Of a stretch of DNA of 64,000 bases, positions 15,799-23,745 are shown piece after piece. A program made the position numbers and the translations under genes. The notes under the pieces are model-generated. The model saw only the letters and a list, made by a program, of their open reading frames with translations. It was not told where the DNA came from and ran no database searches. Each line of letters begins with the position of its first letter. Within the stretch, counting starts at the first letter, position 1. Origin of the DNA: Leptospira kanakyensis (lineage in GTDB: Bacteria; Spirochaetota; Leptospiria; Leptospirales; Leptospiraceae); the NCBI RefSeq assembly GCF_004769235.1, contig NZ_RQFG01000005.1, positions 248,001 through 312,000 of the forward strand, in the 5' to 3' direction.

Positions 15799-17188
15799 TT
15801 GATTCTTCCTTATTTGAAAATAACGATGTCTCTGTTCTGACTTGTAAAACGGCGATTTCCGTTTCCATAAGAACTCGATTTAGTTCTAAAGATTTATTCA
15901 GTGTTTCGGCAAATTGAATGGCAGTAATCGCACCACTTTGAAAAAGCCTTTGCATATTTATAATTTGTTCGTCTTGGTATTTCACAGTTTCTTTCACCAA
16001 CACTAAACTCTCAGCAAGTGAAATTTCTTTTTGAAGGAGGGATTTTACATGTGCTTCTTCTTCTTTGTTTTTTTCTTCAATTTTTTTTAAGGCTGCTTCC
16101 GCATTGAGTTTGGATTCTTCAACCACTCCCATATCTTTGGGGTTATAAAGATTCATTTGGAGATACACTCCTGCTTGGTAAGCATTTGCAGTATTCCGAC
16201 TCCCATGGTATCCGTAAGCTTCTGAATAAGCACCAACCTTCGGTAAAAACTTAGCCATTTCCATATCGGATTTTAGTTTTTCACCTTCCGCATATTTGAT
16301 TTGCGCATTCATTTGGTTGGATCTTTCGTAAACCATAGGCCTTTTGAAATAAGTATCTAAAAATACATTCAATTCAGATTCTATGATCTCTATTTCAGAA
16401 GATGGGAAATCAGAAAGAACGTATAAGGTTTCTTTGTAATCATGGATCTGTAGATCCGATTGTTTTTCCAAAATGGTTATTTGATTTTTAATCGATTTTA
16501 AGGCTAAGTATCCCGCATACCCAACAGGATTTCCTTTGTTACCGAGGGAATAGCTGGATTGAAACTTAGATTCAATTTTTTTAATCTTTTCTAGCCTTTG
16601 TTTGTATTCATTTAATGTTTGGATCGCTCTATAATAAAAACCTGATTGAGCAAATTCTCTATCTCGCACAGCAAGCCATTCAAACTTAAGACCCACTGAT
16701 CTTTTTTCATTCATGGCCGCGAGAGTTTTTCCTGACCCACCTTCATACAATGGTAAATCCATACCAAGAGTTCCCCGTGAATATGTATGACTTCCAGGAT
16801 AGTTTAATGTATCTTTAGCAAAAAGATTCATAGTATCGGAGTTTAACGTCGAATAAGGCTCGTTATTCGAATCTAAAAAGTTACCTGGCCGAAACTTAGT
16901 GGAAGCAGTGGAAAAATCAGAATCAGTGGCACTTCTTTGGCTCAGTTTGCCCATAAAATTGAGAGTCGGGTCATTGGTTTGAAAAGTCCTAAGATCGGTA
17001 TAAACTCTAGGTAACCAATATTTGTCGGTACGTTCTTTGGCAATTTCTCCTGCTTTCCATTCCAAATATTTGGATTTTCTAGCTGATGAATTTTCCTCGA
17101 TTCGTTTCCACAATTCATTAAAACCGACGGCCTCCGCAAAGAGAGCCATCGGAAAGGTCAAAAGCAAAAAGCTAATGATAGATTTCAT
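15776..17188 (-). CDS. TolC-family outer-membrane channel of an efflux pump
   Basis: The 470-residue protein has a signal peptide (cleavage near LFAEA, about residue 19) and long heptad-rich helices, the mark of outer-membrane factors. Two related halves can be seen, with the second around 300-445 (GEKLKSDMEMAKFLPKVG, then a long coiled coil). Three such chains form a tunnel across the periplasm and outer membrane for an RND pump. It lies 3 nt after the DUF2892 gene and overlaps the RND gene, so all are translated from one message. The family is diverse and identity rests on layout and partners. Confidence 0.85.
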   Translation of the reverse strand: MKSIISFLLLTFPMALFAEAVGFNELWKRIEENSSARKSKYLEWKAGEIAKERTDKYWLPRVYTDLRTFQTNDPTLNFMGKLSQRSATDSDFSTASTKFRPGNFLDSNNEPYSTLNSDTMNLFAKDTLNYPGSHTYSRGTLGMDLPLYEGGSGKTLAAMNEKRSVGLKFEWLAVRDREFAQSGFYYRAIQTLNEYKQRLEKIKKIESKFQSSYSLGNKGNPVGYAGYLALKSIKNQITILEKQSDLQIHDYKETLYVLSDFPSSEIEIIESELNVFLDTYFKRPMVYERSNQMNAQIKYAEGEKLKSDMEMAKFLPKVGAYSEAYGYHGSRNTANAYQAGVYLQMNLYNPKDMGVVEESKLNAEAALKKIEEKNKEEEAHVKSLLQKEISLAESLVLVKETVKYQDEQIINMQRLFQSGAITAIQFAETLNKSLELNRVLMETEIAVLQVRTETSLFSNKEESNESIGRN

Positions 17189-17191
17189 TTT

Positions 17192-17416
17192 TTAATCCCT
17201 TACCTTGGGTTCAAAACCAAGTTTCTTCAGAAGAATGGCCATCGGGCAAAAACCAATGGTTGAAAAAACAACCAAATTCACACCCACGAGCAAATTCAAA
17301 AGATACCACCAAGGCGAAACCAAGGTTCCCAGTGAGACACCTACCAAACTAAAGAGCCCGGCGACCAAATAAACCACCCGCTCTAAATACCAAGTTTTTG
17401 TCGAAGCTAGAAACAT
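17192..17416 (-). CDS. Small DUF2892 (YgaP-like) inner-membrane protein
   Basis: A 74-residue protein with two membrane helices (about 10-29 and 33-52) and the closing phrase GFCPMAILLKKLG, typical of DUF2892. That domain is often fused to or encoded beside rhodanese sulfur-transfer domains, or found in stress and metal operons. Its role is unclear. I chose the ATG at 17416 rather than the one at 17422, because AGGGGG (17424-17429) is 7 nt from the first and touches the second. It is the first gene after the operator region, followed by tolC-type and RND genes. Confidence 0.75.
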   Translation of the reverse strand: MFLASTKTWYLERVVYLVAGLFSLVGVSLGTLVSPWWYLLNLLVGVNLVVFSTIGFCPMAILLKKLGFEPKVRD

Positions 17417-17419
17417 TAC

Positions 17420-17437
17420 CATACCCCCTATAGTATA
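17420..17437 (-). promoter_or_regulatory. Degenerate third repressor half-site at the DUF2892 start
   Basis: CATACCC followed by four bases and TAGTATA matches the arms of the two strong operators in 6 of 7 and 5 of 7 positions. It covers the ribosome-binding site and the upstream ATG of the DUF2892 gene. It may be a weak auxiliary site or chance similarity. Confidence 0.35.
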
Positions 17438-17450
17438 TAGATTCTAGATC

Positions 17451-17480
17451 CATATATACCCCTATGGGTATATATGGCAA
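17451..17480 (-). promoter_or_regulatory. Promoter with embedded CsoR-type operator for the efflux operon
   Basis: CATATATACCC (17451-17461) and GGGTATATATG (17466-17476) form a perfect 11-bp inverted repeat around CTAT. Read leftward, TTGCCA (bases 17475-17480) makes a -35 box and TATATG (17451-17456) a -10 box, 18 bp apart. The palindrome therefore fills the promoter spacer, the place where a repressor would block RNA polymerase. The GC-rich TACCC/GGGTA core within AT flanks is typical of CsoR/RcnR/FrmR-type operators. Confidence 0.75.
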
Positions 17481-17515
17481 GTGATTTTAGAGGTTGGAAA
17501 AAAGGATTTTGCGGT

Positions 17516-17782
17516 TTAGAGAGAAAAGGCGGCTGTAATGGCTTTTTTTACATCGGATTCGATGTTTGCTGTGGATTTTTTTTCCTTAAAACAGGTGTCC
17601 ATATACTCGTGGATATAGGCTTCTCCAAATTTTTTCATGGCTTGGTGGGCTGCTTTTAAGAGCAAAATGGCTTTTTCGCAGTCTTTTTCTTCTGTTGTAA
17701 TTGTATTCTTGATTGCTTCCAGCTGTCCCTGGATTCGATTGATACGATGGATCAGTTTGGTTTGGTTTTCCGAAAGGCTCAT
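17516..17782 (-). CDS. CsoR/RcnR/FrmR/CstR-family transcriptional repressor
   Basis: The 88-residue all-helical protein matches the DUF156 family: HRINRIQGQLEAI in helix 1, a conserved cysteine starting helix 2, and a second cysteine near its end. These proteins are tetrameric repressors released from DNA by copper, nickel/cobalt, formaldehyde or reactive sulfur. Ligand positions are C35, then Y60 where copper, nickel and formaldehyde sensors have His, then C64. The C-x28-C pattern without His is closest to CstR-type persulfide sensors, so sulfur stress is as likely a signal as copper. The start at 17782 is chosen because the frame further upstream runs through the operator. It precedes the efflux operon on the same strand. 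Confidence 0.85.
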   Translation of the reverse strand: MSLSENQTKLIHRINRIQGQLEAIKNTITTEEKDCEKAILLLKAAHQAMKKFGEAYIHEYMDTCFKEKKSTANIESDVKKAITAAFSL

Positions 17783-17786
17783 ACCA

Positions 17787-17804
17787 TATACCCTAGCGGG
17801 TATA
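17787..17804. promoter_or_regulatory. Autoregulatory CsoR-type operator
   Basis: TATACCC (17787-17793) and GGGTATA (17798-17804) form a perfect 7-bp inverted repeat around TAGC. The arms are identical to the core arms of the operator at 17451. It lies 5 bp before the repressor start, covering its ribosome site (AGGG), and only 20 bp before the divergent methyltransferase start, so one bound repressor could control both. Confidence 0.75.
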
Positions 17805-17823
17805 AGATTCCTACAAGCAAAAA

Positions 17824-18579
17824 ATGACACCTTTTCCCTTTTCCAAATCACCAGCCTCCGTCCTTCCACAATCGCCACCCTACTTTGTTTCCAACTTTGG
17901 TTATTGGGAAGGTGACCATTCTTATCAAACGGCTGGGGTCAAATTTCTGTCGAAATTTGTGAGCCGTTCCGACTTACGACCTCAATCTAAAATTTTGGAA
18001 CTTGGGTCAGGTCTCGGAGGGAGTTTAGTCTACTGGTCAAAGTATTACCAACCAAATCTTTTATCTGCAATCAATTTACCTGGAGAACAATCAGATTTCG
18101 CAGAACAATTGTTTGTATCAACTGATACAAAAGTAGTACCTTTTATTCATGGAGGTTGGGAAAAAATAAAAACCTTTGGAAACTCTTCTTATCATTACGT
18201 TTTTTCTTTGGATGCCTCTTATCATTTTGAAAACTTACAATCGTTTTACAAGGAAAGTTACCGGGTTTTAGAACCTGGCGGTAAGTTTGTATTCACAAAT
18301 TTTCAAATCACTGAAAGTCGGTTCAAAAAACTTTGGTGGTTATACATTCCCTTCCTAATTCCAAAAGAGAATTTAAAGTTAGTAGAAGAAACGATCGCTG
18401 AATTAAAGGAAATTGGATTCAAAGAAATCAAACGAGAAAATTGGACAAAACCCGTCCTGTTAGGATTCATTGAGTTTTCAAAAACTTTGCCGGCTTCTTT
18501 AAAAATATTCGGCAAAGTTTTGAACCTGTTTGTCAAAAACTTTGGTCTTACTTATCACTACTACGTATTTGAAAAATAA
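17824..18579 (+). CDS. SAM-dependent methyltransferase (class I)
   Basis: The 251-residue protein has the Rossmann-like fold of class I methyltransferases. Motif I is ELGSGLGG (59-66), a middle acidic/YHYVFSLDASYHF segment forms motif IV, and VLEPGGKFVFTNF is the usual post-motif strand. The region resembles small-molecule methyltransferases of the sterol/gamma-tocopherol type (Methyltransf_11), but the acceptor is unknown. The gene has no clear ribosome site and starts only 41 nt from the divergent repressor gene, with the operator between them. It is a candidate member of the same stress regulon, which is inference from position. Confidence 0.8.
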   Translation: MTPFPFSKSPASVLPQSPPYFVSNFGYWEGDHSYQTAGVKFLSKFVSRSDLRPQSKILELGSGLGGSLVYWSKYYQPNLLSAINLPGEQSDFAEQLFVSTDTKVVPFIHGGWEKIKTFGNSSYHYVFSLDASYHFENLQSFYKESYRVLEPGGKFVFTNFQITESRFKKLWWLYIPFLIPKENLKLVEETIAELKEIGFKEIKRENWTKPVLLGFIEFSKTLPASLKIFGKVLNLFVKNFGLTYHYYVFEK

Positions 18580-18590
18580 AACCCCTCTAG

Positions 18591-19880
18591 TTATTTTTGA
18601 ATCAAATGATTGATACTTTGGTTTAAAACTTTAGAAACAACTTGCAAAGCTGACTTAGCACCAGCTTCTAACAAGGGAATTCCATATAAAGAATAAGATC
18701 CACACAACCAGAGATTACAATTAGGTTCTGCATGTAAAGTTGCTATTCTTTGGATGGCCTTTGTTGTCCTTTCATCCATCACCGGTCTTTCAAATTTTGC
18801 AATTTTTAAGGTATCTTCTGATTTGGGAAGATGGTGAGGATTCCATGTCTGAAAGATTTTAGTGCCATTTAATTCAGGAATAATTCGACCTAAATCCAAT
18901 GTGACTTCTGGTTTGTCATAACCATTTCGTATTTTAAAAATTAAAGAAACGGATGGATTTGAAAAATAAGATTCATCTGTGTGTAATACAACATCACTTG
19001 ACTCATATCGAAACTCACCAAGGATTTCTTTTTCTAATTCAAATCCATTACCTAATAGTTCTTTTCCTTGGTTTGCTTGTGTTGAAAGAATTACATGATC
19101 AAATTCCTTTTCTCCATCTGCAAACTGGATGATTGTTTTCTCAGCCTTTTTATAAATCTTCTGGATTCCCGCATTTAAATTTAAATTTGTTAAACTTCCC
19201 GTGAGGCGATTTACAATATCTCTTGTTCCAAAACTTGCTGTTTCTTGAGGTGTATAAGAATAACCACGCGAATGGTATCCAATGATGGTTTCAGCAGGAT
19301 AAGCTCCCACCGTTTCTGTTTTGCAAGTGTTCACTAAAGCAAATGTTGGCAAAAGAAATTCGTAAATAAACTCTTTCGAGTAACCATATTTAATCAGAAA
19401 ATCCAATATAGAGATACTTTGTTTTTCTTTTTCCCAATCAGATTTTGCATTGGCATAAAACTTTAGTAAGTCGGAAAAAATCTTACGCCCCTTTGCCGAA
19501 ACAAAAGAATCCATTGTTGGTAGGCCAAAAGGCATTCCTAAAAATTCGTGTGACCGAAATCCAAAAACAGAATCACCATTGGATTCAACCTTAAAGGAAT
19601 AATCAACGGGCCTAGTTTTGATCCCTGCTTTATCGTAAACTTGAAAGAGTGTGGGATAATAATCACGTTTAATGGTTCGAAAGGGAATGTCAAACTCCAC
19701 AGGAACGCCATCAATCATTTGTTTGGCGCCAAAGGCAGCCATACCAATTTCTGGATGTTTTTCAAATAAAGTTACATCTTTAAACTTTTGGATCGCCCAA
19801 GCGGCAGTTAAACCAGCAATCCCAGAACCTACAACTGCAATCACTTCATACTTCCTGTTTTCAAAAATTGGACATGCCAA
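18591..19880 (-). CDS. FAD-dependent oxidoreductase (amine-oxidase/COG2907-like)
   Basis: The protein opens with the FAD-binding fingerprint VVGSGIAGL (G18, G20, G23) and an acidic residue at the end of the second strand (LFEKH). The C-terminal FAD-contact phrase is GSYSLYGIPLLEAGAKSA. The overall shape (about 420-430 residues, LSTQAN, WNPHH) resembles the predicted NAD/FAD-binding proteins of COG2907, often near lipid-modifying genes. The substrate is not known. The ATG at 19880 would overlap the upstream CoA-transferase gene by 40 nt. An attractive alternative is the GTG at 19844, which forms a GTGA stop-start overlap and places the Rossmann strand at the very N-terminus. Either way it is co-translated with the CoA-transferase. 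Confidence 0.82.
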   Translation of the reverse strand: MACPIFENRKYEVIAVVGSGIAGLTAAWAIQKFKDVTLFEKHPEIGMAAFGAKQMIDGVPVEFDIPFRTIKRDYYPTLFQVYDKAGIKTRPVDYSFKVESNGDSVFGFRSHEFLGMPFGLPTMDSFVSAKGRKIFSDLLKFYANAKSDWEKEKQSISILDFLIKYGYSKEFIYEFLLPTFALVNTCKTETVGAYPAETIIGYHSRGYSYTPQETASFGTRDIVNRLTGSLTNLNLNAGIQKIYKKAEKTIIQFADGEKEFDHVILSTQANQGKELLGNGFELEKEILGEFRYESSDVVLHTDESYFSNPSVSLIFKIRNGYDKPEVTLDLGRIIPELNGTKIFQTWNPHHLPKSEDTLKIAKFERPVMDERTTKAIQRIATLHAEPNCNLWLCGSYSLYGIPLLEAGAKSALQVVSKVLNQSINHLIQK

Positions 19881-21343
19881 GAAAGAGCTCTTTCCAAGTC
19901 ATGAGGAGTGTGTTTTCCTTTAGAAACTCTAAGGGCATTTTCATAATATTCACGGAGTTTATCGCGGTAAATGGGATGTGCACAATGATTAATGATTAAT
20001 TCCGCTCGTTTTTTAGGAGGGCATCCCCTTAAATCAGCTAACCCTTGCTCGGTTACAAAAATCATTGTGGAATGTTCATTATGATCAGTGTGTGATACCA
20101 TTGGCACTACTGCCGAAATATTCCCATCTTTAGCAAGAGATGGGGTCATAAAAATAGATAAATGAGAATTTCGTGTAAAATCACCTGATCCACCGATTCC
20201 ATTCATCATCGAAGTTCCCATCACATGAGTGGAATTTACGTTTCCATAAATGTCTACTTCAATTGCGGTATTCATTGCAATGAGTCCCATACGTCTGATG
20301 ACTTCTGGATGGTTAGAAATCTCTTGTGGGCGAATCACAAACTTAGACTTCCATTCTGATATATTTTCATGAAACCGTTTGAGGCCGGCTTCTGAGAAAG
20401 TTAGAGCTGAGGTGGATGCAATTTCCAATTTACCAGCATCGATTAAATCAAAGACCGAATCTTGGACCACTTCTGTATACATTTGGATGGAATGAAAGTT
20501 AGGATCTTTTGCCATACTAGCAAGAACGGCATTGGCAATATTTCCTACTCCATTTTGAAATGGGAGGTATTCTTTGGGAATCCTTCCCTTTTTGATTTCA
20601 TGTTGAATAAAAGATAAAACATGGGCTGCAATGTTTTGGCAATCTTCATCTGGAGTTTTGAATACAGTTGCAGCATCAGGTTTACTCGAACGTACAATTC
20701 CTTTGATTTTATCAGGTGGGACTTGGATGTATGGTAAACCAATTCGATCTCCTGGAGTGATGATATTGATCGGGAGTCCCTTTTCATGATGATTCGGGAG
20801 ATAAATATCGTGATACCCTTTTAATTCTAAAGGATGAGTATCCGTTAACTCAATAAAAATGGATTCCGCATTACGAATATAAGTGGCACTCATACCAGAA
20901 GATGTGGAAAGATAAATTTTACCATCTACGGTAACATCAATGGCTTCGACAATGGCAGCATCAATTTTAGGTAAAATTCCGTGTTCGATGTATTTTACCA
21001 CATGCGATAAATGCATGTCGATAAAATCAGTTTCACCTTGGTTGATGAGATTCCGAAGGTGCGAATTAGATTGGTAAGGGATTCTTAATTTCAGAGCACC
21101 AGTTTTTGCTAAGGCACCATCTAATTCCTCACCAGTAGATGCACCGGCGTATAAATTAATAGAGAATTCTTTTCCTAATTTTTTTTGATCTTCGATGCGT
21201 TTGGCAAAGGCCACTGGAATGAGTTTTGGGTAACCAGCTGGAGTAAAACCAGAACACCCCAAAGTAACGTTTTCAGGTAATAATGCTGCGACTTCTTCTG
21301 CTGTTTTAAGTTTTTGTTCAATTAATGAGTTTGTAACGGCCAT
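19841..21343 (-). CDS. Acetyl-CoA hydrolase/succinyl-CoA:acetate CoA-transferase family enzyme
   Basis: The 500-residue protein matches class I CoA-transferases of the Cat1/AarC type in length and motifs. The catalytic glutamate that forms the CoA thioester is E291 in MYTEVVQDS, close to the position known in AarC. The glycine-rich GIGGSGDFTRNS segment and VTEQGLADLRG near the end are also typical. The likely reaction is transfer of CoA between succinyl-CoA and acetate (or propionate), linking acetate to the citric-acid cycle. I chose the ATG at 21343 (MAVTNSL) over a possible start at 21403, because homologues begin near here and AAGAGA lies upstream. It is divergent from the gene at 21415. 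Confidence 0.88.
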   Translation of the reverse strand: MAVTNSLIEQKLKTAEEVAALLPENVTLGCSGFTPAGYPKLIPVAFAKRIEDQKKLGKEFSINLYAGASTGEELDGALAKTGALKLRIPYQSNSHLRNLINQGETDFIDMHLSHVVKYIEHGILPKIDAAIVEAIDVTVDGKIYLSTSSGMSATYIRNAESIFIELTDTHPLELKGYHDIYLPNHHEKGLPINIITPGDRIGLPYIQVPPDKIKGIVRSSKPDAATVFKTPDEDCQNIAAHVLSFIQHEIKKGRIPKEYLPFQNGVGNIANAVLASMAKDPNFHSIQMYTEVVQDSVFDLIDAGKLEIASTSALTFSEAGLKRFHENISEWKSKFVIRPQEISNHPEVIRRMGLIAMNTAIEVDIYGNVNSTHVMGTSMMNGIGGSGDFTRNSHLSIFMTPSLAKDGNISAVVPMVSHTDHNEHSTMIFVTEQGLADLRGCPPKKRAELIINHCAHPIYRDKLREYYENALRVSKGKHTPHDLERALSWHVQFLKTGSMK

Positions 21344-21414
21344 AAATCTAAAATCTCTTCTTTCACCCAAGATAAAGAGATTGCTTAAAAATAAAAAGTC
21401 CAAATTCTGAACGT

Positions 21415-21834
21415 ATGGATTTTCTCTTATATCTATATTGTCTGGTTTTTGGAATCATTCTGATTGCACCTTTTGTATTGTTTTATTACAAATTTCGACT
21501 GGATGAATCTCCTTTCGGAAAAGACGAGGAAGCATACCTTGGACCAATCACAGAAAGAAAGAGAAACATGCTCGATTCACTCAAAGACATTCGGTCTGAT
21601 TTTGATTCAGGAAAGTTAACAGAAGAAGAATTCCAATCCCAATCACTTCCTTATATCGAAGCTCTCGATTCTATAGAGATTGAGTTAAAAGATAAAAAGT
21701 TAAAACAAACAAATGTAAACCTGCTCCAACCTCCCAAAATAAATGAAAATTGGACATGCGCCAGCTGTGGCTCGTTTGTTGCTGTTCCCAATGCAAAATT
21801 TTGCCCTAACTGTGGGACTGGTCGCTTGGCTTAA
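21415..21834 (+). CDS. Membrane-anchored zinc-ribbon protein
   Basis: The 139-residue protein has one N-terminal membrane helix (about 3-26), a charged helical middle (about 45-100), and a C-terminal zinc ribbon made of CASCG and CPNCG pairs. The cysteine pairs should bind one zinc ion. The layout resembles small zinc-ribbon proteins of unknown role, and the helical part is vaguely like the CcmI region of cytochrome c maturation proteins. No function can be assigned. It stands alone, divergent from the CoA-transferase and convergent with the ABC exporter, 25 nt apart. Confidence 0.7.
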   Translation: MDFLLYLYCLVFGIILIAPFVLFYYKFRLDESPFGKDEEAYLGPITERKRNMLDSLKDIRSDFDSGKLTEEEFQSQSLPYIEALDSIEIELKDKKLKQTNVNLLQPPKINENWTCASCGSFVAVPNAKFCPNCGTGRLA

Positions 21835-21859
21835 TTTTTTTTAAACTTCCGAGTTTTAC

Positions 21860-23743
21860 TTAAGTAGAACCAGAAAACTGCATATCATACAAACGTTTGT
21901 ATTTTGAGTTCTGGTTTTTGAGTAAATCCGAGTGACTTCCACTTTCTACAATTTCACCGTTTTCTAAATAATAAATTGTATCTGCAATTTTAACAGTAGA
22001 AAGACGGTGAGCAATGATGATTACAGTTTTATTTTCGTATAATCTAACAAAAGCTTGTTGGATGAGGCGTTCTGATTCCGTATCTAATGCAGAAGTAGCT
22101 TCATCTAAAATCAACACTTCAGGATTTGCAAGTAGTGTCCTTGCAATCGAAATCCTTTGTCGTTGACCACCGGATAACATCACCCCACGTTCCCCAACGA
22201 TGGTATCATAACCTTCTTCGAATGCTTCGATAAACTCAGAAGCAAACGCATCTTCTGCGGCACGCCGAACCTCTGCTTCCGAAGCATCTGGTTTTCCAAA
22301 AGCAATGTTTTCACGAATGGATCCGTTAAATAAAAAGATATTTTGAGACACAACGCCAATACGTTTGCGTAAATTATCTAAAGTTAATTCTTTTGCATTC
22401 ACCTCATCCCAAAAAATCCCACCTTCACTGGGATCAATTAGTCTCGGCAAAAGATCCACAAGAGTGGATTTACCAGCTCCCGAAGAACCAACAATGGCGA
22501 TAGTCCCACCGAGAGGTAATGTCAGGTTGATATTTTTTAAGGCATAAATATCTGTGTTTGGATATAAATAAGATACATTTTTGTATTCAATCGATTTAGA
22601 AAGTGGTCCAAGTTTATTGGGAGTTTCTGGTTCTTTGATATCAACATCTCTCCCTAAAATTTCAAATACTCGGTCACTCGCAATCACAGAGGCTTGGATT
22701 AAATTCACAAGGATACTCATTTGTTTCAAAGGACGCATGAGAAATATTAAGGTAAGAAAAAATGCGATGAACATCCCTTTCGAAAAACTGGCATCTTCTA
22801 ATAGATACGCACCTATGCCGAGGAAAACCATTGTCACAACAGAACCAGATAACTCCGTTAAGGCGGGGCCAATTTGATGGTAAAAATGTGTTTTAAAAGT
22901 TTTATCGGAAAGGTTTTGGTTTACTTTAAAAAAACGATCCGCTTCTTTATCTTCCATCGAAAACGCACGTATGACACGAATCCCAGAAATTACTTCCTGA
23001 AGATCGCCATTCAATTCAGACAATTGTTCTTGTTGGTTTTTTGTGGTTCTTCGTATCCGATCCGCAAATGTACTCACGGGCCCCACAATCAATGGAATTA
23101 CGATAAATAATAGAAAGAACAACTTCCAACTTAACACGAGTAAGATGATTAAATGGGTAATGATATAAAAAAAATCGTTAATCGCATCTTTTAGATCATT
23201 CGAAATCACTTTTCCAACAATGTCCACATCGTTGATCACCCGACTCATAAGAACGCCGGTTTTTTCGCGGTAGAACTCATTTAAAGGTAATACTTGGAGT
23301 TTTTTATAGAGAGCCTGCCTAAGATCACTAACCGCAAGTAAACCTGCGGAGTTTACAAAATATACAGTTCCCGCAAGACAAATCAGTTTTAAAAAGTAAA
23401 TGGGAAGGATGATGAGGCAAAATAAATACACCAAGTCGTCAGGTTTTTTATCTGCCAGTTCTTCATTTGTTTTTTGTTTGAGATTGGCAAACTGCCATTC
23501 GAAGTAAGTCAGTCCTTGGAGTTTCGTCGGAGTTTTGTGTTCCGAAAGTAATGTTTGGTCTTTTTTGGTTAGGGCAATTTGAAACTTGTAATTTTCGCCG
23601 GTGCCAAGAGAATCAAAGATAGGAATGAGAGACGTGAGGGATGCCCCGTTAAAAATGGAAACAAATATAGACAAGAAAACACCGAGGCTAAGTCTGTATT
23701 TGTATTTTGCCAAATATGGCCAGAGTTTTCGGTAAATCTTCAC
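21860..23743 (-). CDS. ABC exporter, MsbA-like (membrane and ATPase domains fused)
   Basis: The 627-residue half-transporter has about six membrane helices (1-330) and a C-terminal ATPase. Walker A is GSSGAGKST at about 418-426, the signature is LSGGQRQRIS, Walker B is VLILDEATSALD, and the switch histidine is in IIAHRLS. It should flip a lipid or export a hydrophobic molecule across the inner membrane, and MsbA-type lipid A transport is the best guess for this family. The loop between helices 1 and 2 is unusually long and hydrophilic (about 45-105). The start is a GTG at 23743, with AAGG about 10 nt upstream. The divergent solute-binding protein gene begins only 3 nt away. Confidence 0.88.
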   Translation of the reverse strand: MKIYRKLWPYLAKYKYRLSLGVFLSIFVSIFNGASLTSLIPIFDSLGTGENYKFQIALTKKDQTLLSEHKTPTKLQGLTYFEWQFANLKQKTNEELADKKPDDLVYLFCLIILPIYFLKLICLAGTVYFVNSAGLLAVSDLRQALYKKLQVLPLNEFYREKTGVLMSRVINDVDIVGKVISNDLKDAINDFFYIITHLIILLVLSWKLFFLLFIVIPLIVGPVSTFADRIRRTTKNQQEQLSELNGDLQEVISGIRVIRAFSMEDKEADRFFKVNQNLSDKTFKTHFYHQIGPALTELSGSVVTMVFLGIGAYLLEDASFSKGMFIAFFLTLIFLMRPLKQMSILVNLIQASVIASDRVFEILGRDVDIKEPETPNKLGPLSKSIEYKNVSYLYPNTDIYALKNINLTLPLGGTIAIVGSSGAGKSTLVDLLPRLIDPSEGGIFWDEVNAKELTLDNLRKRIGVVSQNIFLFNGSIRENIAFGKPDASEAEVRRAAEDAFASEFIEAFEEGYDTIVGERGVMLSGGQRQRISIARTLLANPEVLILDEATSALDTESERLIQQAFVRLYENKTVIIIAHRLSTVKIADTIYYLENGEIVESGSHSDLLKNQNSKYKRLYDMQFSGST

Positions 23744-23745
23744 GT

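Noticed and set aside
17474..17659. A 61-residue rightward frame covering the operator and the end of the repressor gene.
   Set aside because: It starts inside the operator, has no ribosome site and overlaps a well-supported repressor gene in antisense.
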